In this document: piece by piece, positions 1 to 10,400 of the stretch | How the letters are laid out: the number at the start of each line of letters is the position of its first letter | Position numbering within the stretch: the first letter of the stretch is position 1 | NCBI RefSeq assembly: GCF_932526225.1 | Contig: NC_064041.1 | Coordinates: forward strand, 7,833,042-7,897,041 | Length of the DNA: 64,000 nucleotides | Reading direction: 5' to 3' | From: Nematostella vectensis | Taxonomy: Eukaryota > Cnidaria > Anthozoa > Actiniaria > Edwardsiidae | Translations under genes and position numbers: made by a program | The notes under the pieces: generated by a model | What the model was told of the DNA's origin: nothing | The model's database searches: none | The model's input: the letters and a program-made list of their open reading frames with translations, nothing else

Positions 1-841
1 GGTTTGGGGGTTTAAAGTGGCTGACTCATTCTTCCCATAATGCAATGACATAATCTTAAGATAAGTGAGCGTTCGGGGTGAAGGGGCAGCTGACTATAGC
101 TATTGTGTGGGGTTGAACACACAATACCACAGTTTCTAACACACTACCACAGTCTCTATATGTGCACGTTTCTATAAGCATGTGTGCATGATTCCATAAG
201 TACTTAACCACTCCGTGAAATCACGAATGATCAGAATTTGAGAGGTGAACTCGAGGTATCAGTTTACGTATCTGGAAAGGTTCTTTAGGGGCCAACAAGC
301 TAGGAAAACTGGGATATTCTCAACCGTTCACAGCATTCTGTTTACCCTCTAGTTGCTTACCAAAAGCTAGGGGAAACGACTTAAAGAGCCCTCAGCCACA
401 CATTTGTTATTGCTTGTATTCACTACTTCATACAAATTGTAAAGAAATCTCGAAACAAAGATTTACGATTTTAATAAATCCAAACGATTGGATTTGGGTA
501 CATTTGGCATTTTACCAGCATGACATTGTGAAAGCTGACGGTGGCTCAAATAATCAGATGTCGGTGAAGGGTATATGTGACTTACACTCTAAGTCAGCGT
601 TTATTCTAACCAGTTTGATTATTGTTACGAAAATTGGTTAAGAGTACACGAATTGCATGAATGTGGCAACAAAGAATTTCACAAGCATTTGTACTTTATT
701 ATCGGTTATTTCCCGGTAAAATTTACATTACATATGCACCTTACAACTAAGTGTAACTTAAGGCTTGATCTGATCATGGGTTACTTCTAGATACGAAATG
801 TAAGTCTAACATCAAAAAAAATAAACTTTGACCAACCTATA
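1..841. other. Intergenic DNA, no gene recognised
   Basis: No exon with a credible splice-site pair or family resemblance is visible here on either strand. The only open frames are short and of low-complexity composition. This is probably the downstream flank of the glutamate receptor gene that ends at 1453 on the minus strand. Confidence 0.5.
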
Positions 842-935
842 TCATGATGGACTTCTGCTAGTACAGCAACAACTAGATGTCTTTGACCATACAACACTGC
901 TCTTTGTTTTTATGCGCCTCCGCTTATTCAAACGC

Positions 936-1172
936 TGAAAACCGCCCCATTCTGCCCTGGTGTCATGGTGGTCTACTGCTATTAACGTAACATTTAACAC
1001 TGTACGTACTAGACCGCCCCATTCTGCTCTAGTGTTATGGTATTCTATTGCTATTATCGTAATACCCAACACTGTACGTACTAGACCGCCCCATTCTGCT
1101 CTAGTGTCATGGTATTCTATTGCTATTATCGTAATACCCAACACTGTACGTACTAGACCGCCCCATTTTGCC
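936..1172. repeat. 72-bp tandem repeat, about 3 copies
   Basis: The motif CACTGTACGTACTAGACCGC recurs at 998, 1070 and 1142, an exact 72-bp period; a more diverged copy precedes the first. Because 72 is a multiple of three, frames on both strands stay open through the array (about 24 residues per unit). These frames are a by-product of the repeat and are not called as genes. Confidence 0.85.
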
Positions 1173-1366
1173 TTGCTGTGATCAAGTTCTTGGGCCTGTA
1201 TTATTGTATTTAATGTTTTGCACAGCTTCCCACATTGGTTGCCACCTTGCCTTTTCCGTCACGCAATTCGTAATCGAATCAATGTACTTGTCTGTCAATA
1301 TAATATAATCGTTCGATATATCTCTAGTATCTTGAGAACATAATCTGTTACTAGTTTTTTTTTTCA

Positions 1367-1372
1367 TTTATT
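1367..1372 (-). terminator. Candidate polyadenylation signal of the glutamate receptor gene
   Basis: TTTATT on the plus strand reads AATAAA on the minus strand, about 80 bases past the receptor stop codon at 1453-1455. The position suits a short 3' UTR. It is a six-base motif in AT-rich DNA, so chance occurrence is possible. Confidence 0.45.
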
Positions 1373-1452
1373 GGCAAACAAAAAAAATCTAGCATAATAC
1401 TTCCAGCTCGACTCTTGCATCGAGTTGTTTATGTCACCGCATCACCTTTCGA

Positions 1453-4400
1453 TTACCTTCTCTCCCGCTCGCAGCTATCGCTCAAACGCGACAAATCCGT
1501 CACGCTAGATTCAGCACCTTCATTGCTCATCTCCATGCATCGACCAGACTCCGTTTCAGTGGCAAAAAACCTTTCCTGGCGGCGGCATGAACCGTTGAGC
1601 TTCGCAATTTCGCGCGATTTCCCGCGGAAATGATAAATCATGGTTTCTATGCCAAGAAAAAGCGCGCACATGGCAAAACCAGCACACACCACCACGAAGA
1701 GACCGTTGACGTTCTCGATGCTCAACCCGGAGGGACTCTTGCCGAATTCATCTTGCGTGACGCATTTCCGCTTTAGCCACTTGCTCCAAAGGTTCTCTAA
1801 AGCTTTCATGTCGTTGAGTTTGATAATGGCGTTGGATATGGGGCGCGTCCAGGGCGAGTTCTTGGCGAGCGCAATACCATACCCTGAGATACCAAAAGGT
1901 CTACCGATCATCCGTAGCATGCAATTCCCGCTTGACGACACGAGATGCTCCAGGTACGGCTGGTCGTCAATGTACAGCTTAAACTCGCTGAATATATCAG
2001 AGAACAGTACACTTTAATCATCATCAGTTAGTATCATCACAATGATAATCATGATTCTTTTAGGGGGAGAGCTATCACAGGCACGGCTGGTAGTCAATGT
2101 ACACCTTTAAAGGCCTGGCTAAACTAGGCGACAAGTCTCCTAAACGTTTTCTAGTTTAGCCACTACCAAAAACATGTAGTGCGTGACATATTTTGTAGAG
2201 CGCGACACGACACACGAGAAACATTTCTTTGTCGCTGCTAGAAGATTTGGAGCGCGCTGAAATGTCTCTCGGGGTGGCTAAACTAGGAGACAAGCAAACA
2301 TGTCGCCTAGTTTAGCCAGGCCTTATAATCATAAAAATATCAGTCAACATCATTTAATCATAAGTAAATATCGTCACCATCAAGGTTATATCGTGATTCT
2401 TTTAACTGGGGGACACTTTTACAGTTAAACTAAAAGATATGGGTTAATACGACAAATATGCAAAGTAAGTAGTGTAAAAATATATAGTATACTAGCCCCG
2501 CCCCCATTATCACTGAGAGGTCACTAGCCCCGCCTTCACAACTACTGACAGGTCACTAGCCCCGCCCCCACAATTACTGACAAGTCACTAGCCCCGCCCC
2601 CATTATCACTGACAGGTCACTAGCCCCGCCTTCACAACTATTGACAGGTCACTAGCCCCGCCTTCACAACTATTGACAGGTCACTAGCCCCGCCTCCACT
2701 AGTACTGACATTTCATTAGCCCCGCCCCTACTAACACTGACAGGTCGCTAGTCCCCCACCCCAACCCCCAAGATGTTTGTAGATGTAGATATTTTATTAT
2801 TGGTACCATATAACTTTTGTTACATAGGTTGTTTCAACCAATAAATTTCTATATTCCCTTTCCTTATTATATTTCCTTATTTCCTTTCCTTATACACATA
2901 CACAGAAAAATGTGCTTTGCAACAGCCTTTTGCACCTTTTTTTGGCGGGTTTTAAGAGTAGATGAAAAAGATTGTTCCTTGTTGTGAAAACTAGTTTTGT
3001 CTTTTTCAAGAACATCAAGCATTTCTCTCCTAAGGTTATCATAAATGGGACAGTAGGAAGTGCCACTTATCTTCTATTTTACTAGCCCCCACCCCAATAA
3101 CACTGACAGATTACTAGCCCCCACCCCAATAACACTGACAGATTACTAGCCCCCACCCCAATAACACTGACAGATTACTAGCCCCCACCCCAATAACACT
3201 GACAGATTACTAGCCCCCACCCCAATAACACTGACAGATTACTAGCCCCCACCCCAATAACACTGACAGATTACTAGCCCCCACCCCAATAACACTGACA
3301 GATTACTAGCCCCCACCCCAATAACACTGACAGATTACTAGCCCCCACCCCAATAACACTGACAGATTACTAGCCCCCACCCCAATAACACTGACAGATT
3401 ACTAGCCCCCACCCCAATAACACTGACAGATTACTAGCCCCCACCCCGATAACACTAACAGATTACTAGCCCCCACCCCGATAACACTGACAGATTACTA
3501 GCCCCCACCCCGATAACACTAACAGATTACTAGCCCCCACCCCAATAACACTAACAGATTACTGCCCCGACCCTACTATTACTGAGATATTACTAGCCCC
3601 GCCCCTACTATGACTGACAGGTCACTAACTCCGCCTCCACTAAAACTGACATGTCGCTAGTCCCCTAAACCACACCCCCAATAACACTGACAGATTACTA
3701 GCTCCCACCCTCAATAATAACGACAGATTATTATCCCCGCCCCCATTATGACTGACAGGTCACTAGCCCCGCCCCAACTATGACTGACAGGTCACTAGCC
3801 CCGCCTCCACTATGACTGACAGGTCACTAGCCCCACCCCTACTATTACTGACAGGTCACTAGCCCCGCCCCCACTATGATTGACAGGCCCCGCCTCAACT
3901 CACCCACTGATCAACTTGGCCACGCCATCCTCCACCATCTCCACGTTGTTGTCCTTCATGTGCTCGTAGATGCGGCGCAGTTTCTCGTCCTTGCTGAACC
4001 GGAAGTACGCCTCGGTGCTGCTGTCTCTCAAAGTGGCGAATTTGAAGTCGGGCGGTGGGTTCTGCATCTAAGGGAAGAAAGAGAATGAGAAAGAAAATAA
4101 AAGGGAATGAAGGGAGGTAATGAGATTTGGTGGCAAACCCGTACATGCTCCGGCTTTTGGTGGCAAAATATGTCAAACAGCTGTTTCGTTCTCAGCTTGG
4201 CAAAGCCGATCTGCCTCAGTTACACTTCACGGAAACTCTTGGCCCGACTGGTAACACTGTGTGTATGCTAGTGTTTACGAGTTCACTTATTTTACTACTG
4301 TTATTAGTGAAAAACTTGGAAGGATAAACTTTGATATTCTTCTGTCCTCCTATATAATGTGGAATACAGTCGTTTGGTAAAAAGGTTGTCGTCAACCGGT

Positions 4401-7400
4401 TATGCGACTACGCGACAAGCCCGCATGTAAGCATGGGTAAAAACCACTGAAGCGCTTAGCTGCATCCTATTTCAATAAAAGTTGTCAATACGAATGGCAA
4501 TTGCCAAATGGCAGGTCTACGACCGAAAGGTGTTTATGTGTAGCAATTATCTATAAAAATAAAGGTGATAAATAGATTCAAGCAATTACAGAACCATATA
4601 TTAATCATATTAAATGGATAGTCGTATGTTCTATTTTATTTTTTTTTTAATATGGAACAAATATTTTGGGATCCATTGGTTCCTTTCGGTCGTATAACTG
4701 CCGATTGTCAATTGCCTTTTGCACTGATAACGTTTTTTTTGGAAATAGGCGTATATTAGCCACCGCTACACCGTCTAAGTCTGAAGTTATGCAGTGGCTA
4801 ATACATGCAGCTAGGCGCTTCAGTGTTTTTTACCCATGCTTACATGCGGGCTTGTCGTGTAGTCGCAAAGCCGGTTCATGACAACCTTTGGTCAAACGAC
4901 TGTAAGGGCTTCCGAGACCACGGGGGTCTCTTTAACCACTGGGTACGTCCGGGCTTACCCCCCCCCCCCCCCCTGGGTACACCATGTTACCTTCGGGTCT
5001 TCGATGCCGGAGATAGGCGGTACGAACTGTTCCTTGACTTTGAACGCTGCAAGCTCCGCCGTGTAGCTCGTGTTCACAATAAGCATAGCAAGGGCGAAGA
5101 ATAAAGCAACAAGCCTCGCGCTAGTGCTCATGGGTAGACCCGTGCCCGCCTGCACGTGCACGAAGGTGCTCCAGGAATACGTCATACTCTCAAGCAGGCT
5201 GACGCGTCTTTTGTAGTCGGGAATGAAGTGGGAGCGGCCCTTTAAATACCATTCCCAGCTCTTGCGGTCTGTAAACAAGACAAGTATGGAATGTTAGGAC
5301 TGTAGAGAGTAGGAGAAAAAATTGAGAACCACTGCAAACCAGGACAAGCCAGCGGTTAGATAAAAGAGTAAACGAACCGCTCAGAATCCTGCCTTTATAC
5401 ACCTATATCAAAAAAGGTTGTCAGTGCAAATGGGTAATGGCAAATAGTAAATGGCAGTTCTAAGCCCGAACGGTGCCAGTCGCCATTTGCCAGTCGCCAT
5501 TTGCCGTTTCGCATTGACAACGTTTTTTGAAATAGGTATATGTCAATCGTCAGCTCATGCGCGAAAAGACAAGTACTGAAATAAAGAGCTGTAACTATAC
5601 ACTTTCTTATCCCGATGTAATGGCCAAGCCATGCATAGAGAACACGTCATACTTGTTTAACCTGTCATACAATAATATACGTTGGTACTCGAAAAAAAAC
5701 TCACCGCCACCTTCAATGTTCAACTAGCCACAGCAAATACAGCTACACGAACAAGAACTAAGAACAAGCCTCGAAAAAGGATAAATGGTATAGCTAGAAA
5801 GACTACAGGCAAGCTGTAGAAAAACTAGATGGTCTGCGTAGGCGTGGTGTAGAGAAGGTATGAACCAACACAAGGTTGAAAAGGTATGTTGAACGCCTCT
5901 GTGAAACAGAGTGGTTGCGCTGACGTTTCGATCGTTAGCCCTTTCATCGGAGCCCTTCGTCGGAGCTCCGACGAAGGGCTAACGCTCGAAACGTCAGCGC
6001 AACCAATCTGTTTCAAAGAGGCGCCCAACATACCTTTTTAACCTTGTGTTGATTCATACCTCGATAAAGGATATTTTGATCAACAGCTTCGTCTATACTA
6101 CCCAGAACCCAAAGTGTAATGATGACGAAGATAATCGCGGCGAGTAAATTACTCTCTGTCACATCATATATTATGCCATTACATTTCCATACTCATTCTC
6201 GTTCCCAGAGCTCATGCTGACCGCCGACACAGAACAGCGGAGGAGCTCTGGGAACGAGAATGATGTCTAACTATGCCAAGGCAAATATAACGCCACATGT
6301 CACGCAATATGTCATATCACGCCACATGTCACGCAATATGTCACGCAATACACCATGCCATGTCACATCGTATATTACGCCAAACACGTATTACTCACCC
6401 AGAACCCACAACACTATAATAACGAAGAGGATCGTGGCGAGGATGACTGTCCAGAGCTGTGAACTGAGCGGAATCATGAAGTCCATGTTGACCACAGATC
6501 CCAAGGTGGTGTCAGTCCGCGCAAGGATGCCTATCCCAACCTCCCCGTATGGGGATGAGAAATCAATCACTCGGCTACGGCTCGCTGTGATTGTCAACGT
6601 TGCAAGAGCCATGTCTGCCTTTCCTGTGATTATATCATATCATCATATTATTCAAACTCATAACCTGGATAACTCGGAACTGAGTTCGATTTCCATTAAA
6701 TTTTAGTATTAGTCTTGGCCATATTTTACCCTATTAATTAAAGTTTTTTCTCCTTCTGAAATTAGAAATGTTGATCGATTGCTGTTGAGTGAACTCTGTC
6801 ACGGATATCAAAATGAAGATACTTTCTTTATGAGCAGAAAACATGGCGGGGTTGTGCTGTGATCTACATTTGTATTTTTACTATCCTGTCAGTGGTTTCT
6901 CCAAATATGTAGAAATTGTAGGTCCATGTATCACCCCTGACTCAACCGATGTAATAACATCGGTCATCGCCCCGTCAGGGGGTCTGCGCTATCACACTTG
7001 AGGTCCTCGATGATGTAGAACTCAAAGTTAAAGATTACTTATGCACACCCCCCCCCCCCCCCCAATGACTCACCTGTTATAATATCACCGACCATGCCAT
7101 TCCAAAACCCCGTCACGGGGTCCACGCTTCCATACTTATGGTCTCGAATAAGGTAGAACTCGTAAGTAAAGTGCACGTATTCTCGGATCAGCTCAAGTAA
7201 CTCTATCATCTGACCGGAAATGCAGATGGGCTTGGCTATCCACGTGTCGTTGCCAGGGATGTACTGCGTGCACGGCACGCCTATGTCGCACACTTTATCA
7301 CGCGGTAAGCACGTGATTCGGCCAGGTGGACACTTGGGATACATGTTTTGAATCTGAAAAATAAGAGAGTGGTTTAGACATTCGTCTTAGACTGGCTGCT

Positions 7401-10400
7401 AAAATACTATTTAGATATTTGACATTCTTTTTTATTCCATAAATCCCTAGCTACGTTTACAATTTAGAATACTTCGATGCGATATCATAATCATCATCAT
7501 ATAATCATCATTACTTTCTTTTATATTGACGTCACAATTATAACCACAATAATCACTATAACCATTTTTATCATCCACCATCAACAACAATATTATCATC
7601 ATCGTAGTCATTATCATCATCGTTATCATTATCAACATCATCATCCTCTTTGACTTCGGTACCATCAGCATCATCATCGCCTCCATCATATTATTAACAT
7701 CCTAATTTCCGACATCATCGGTCACAGCACTAAAATACTTTTCCGTCGTCATTATTAACACTACAATCGACAAGAAGTCATACATTTTGCCATCTTTATC
7801 ACGGTTGTCGTCATCATCTTAATCACCTGGTATGTATAGGATCCATGTTCTATTGTGACAATTCTCAGTCTGGTAGAGTTATCATAATAAGATCGACCAA
7901 ATAAGCCATACTTGTACAGCAACTGGTGCTTGCCCTGGTCAGTGAGCCCCTTGGTACTTGACCAGTTAGTAAGTTCCTGGAAATCAAATCCGGTGTAGTG
8001 GGTTCGTCCTAGGATAGCATAGTGATGATCACTTTTTCTCTGACCCTTTGTTGCTTCTATGGATTTAGTCAAGTACCTAAAAAGAAGACCATATTCTATT
8101 CTGAAAAATGATTGGACACGTCGACCGCAGATACAGAGCTGCCTGCCAAAGCCACCCAGGCAATGACCTTGGATCACACAGACCACAACTATCATAGCCT
8201 TAGCAGGCCTCAAAATATTGGGGGCAAGATACAGAAAAATTAAAAAATGAAGGGAACAGCCACGCCCCTACTGGTTATTTCCTTTTAAATTTTGAAAATA
8301 TTGGTGGGGACGTCCCCCCAGTGACAACCCCCTGCTACGGCCCTGACTATCCAAGCTGACTGCCAAGGCCAAATAGAAAAATAATGTTATGGGTCCCAGA
8401 GACCACAATCATACAGGCTGTCAGAGAAAGCCTAAAAGAAACTCAAATGTAAATGATTCTTCACCATGTCCTCCACACCCAGCCCATTTGATTAAAACAA
8501 AACGATGTTTTTGATGAAGTGAGCAGGACCATTTAACATTTTATATTTTCATCTCACCGACCTGTTCGCCTCGTCAGCTGTTGACTGACTCCAGTTGGAG
8601 CACGAAAGATGCGCCTTCGGCATTAACTGGTCAGCGTTGCACGATTCAAGAGTAAGCGCGTCCACGATGCTCAGGAATGACGACGCTGCACGCGATGCTA
8701 TGAATAAGGGGTTGTGTCAGGATGATAAGAGTGATGTAGATATGACAAGAGCAAACTTGGGCCTGCAGATTGAACATGCACAGAAGTCAAGAGGTCACGC
8801 AACGCTGCAATGGATGCAAAGCTATAGCGCCAGAGCGCGTGTCAGGAGACGGATTCAAGTTGCGTGACTGTATCTTATGACAATAAACCGTTTTCACGAT
8901 GTTGCGCGCGCATCCAAAATGCCACAGACTGGAAGGCCACAGCTGATCCAAAACGCAGACGAAGGGGAATTTGACTTCAAAATTCCTCAAAAGAAGTACA
9001 TTGACAGCATTCTCTATAGCTTTGTCTGTAAAGTCCACCTTGTACGCCATTTTTTTAATCAGCTAGAGCCAGTCTGTGGCATTTTGGATGCGCGCGCAAC
9101 ATCGTGAAAACGGTCTATTGGAACTATGCTTTGGTCTATGGTTTTATGTGGCCTCTTGCTGACAAAGAAAAAAATGATCCACCCTCCCCCAGAATCATCT
9201 TCATCTAGACGGAATATTGAAATCTACGCAATATAAGCTACACCTTATATGGAGATTTGTCATATTTCCTAGAAACGCCAAAAGAGATGGATAATCATCA
9301 AATCTTGGAAATGGTTTTCATACATTATTTTTTATCATTCAGGAAGCTTAGAAACTATCATATCAAGAAAATTTACCGAAAAATTGTCGTTTATCAAACA
9401 CGGTCACTTCCATATAAGGAAACTAATACATTCCCTATTTGGAAAACCAGCAAAATTCTTGTCATTTTTAAAGTTGCCGTACCGCAGGTGTTTCGTAAAC
9501 TTTATGACTTGTAATCAAAAGAGAAAAGCAGTGACTGTGACCGTCTTTATTCAATGAAGAAGGTCTATGAAAGGAAACTAAGAATCCTCGGTACCAGACC
9601 CCCAAAACTACAACTTTTTCTTCATATGTACACTTTTAACACAGGAAGCCCGGTACACAAAGTCGACACCAAAATCTTGTAACCCATTTATCAGTCTCTT
9701 ACCTATCTTACTTGCTGTTAGGGCCAGTCGGACTCCAATGGCATTATACGGCACTATCATCCCCATCCCTCCCTGCAGAGTCTCCAATACACGCTCAGTC
9801 ACAATCCATAAATACTCCCTCGTCACCATGCCCAACTCGGCCGCTACGGAAAACAGGGATCCTACTCCATCTTCCTCGCAATCCAAGACGATCACTTTAG
9901 TTCCACTGTACTTAACTCGCCCAAGTACTCGCAATATCTCGGTCCGGGTATCACCGGTTGTGTTGTAGTCTTTGTATTTGAGGAGTGGGCTCCCTGTGGA
10001 GCAAATGGTGTTGTTGATGTTTCGGGCGTCACAGAAGAGATGGAAGTTTTCGACTTCTAGTGTTTTTAGCACGGTAAATATCGCATTGGCTTGCACTACC
10101 CGTAAGGGTAGGAGATAGACGAAGCTACTGTAGACATCCTAAGAACAAGATCAATGTATTGATTCTCCTCATTATGATTCAAAGTCAAATATTGATTCTT
10201 CTCGCTATAACTTTCTTTCCTTCTCATAACAGGGAGAATTTAATCAGAGTGACGACAATGATAGTTGCTAGACAAAGCCCCTGTGCTGTACTATTGACAA
10301 GGTCAAAGTAGTGATTCAACTTACTGTGTCAACCTAGCTAGGGAGAACCAGAATTGGCTTGATTCCCGCTATATAGGTTCTATCAAACAGTGGGTTAAAA

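Noticed and set aside
842-1144. 100-residue minus-strand frame with internal repeats (ITIIAIEYHDTRAEWGGL)
   Set aside because: It is generated by the 72-base tandem repeat, and the opposite strand is equally open. No splice context or homologue was recognised.
3895-4176. Minus-strand frame of 93 residues over receptor exon 9
   Set aside because: It is a shifted frame over the true exon (3904-4067), whose correct frame gives the S2 segment FKFATLRDSSTEAYF.
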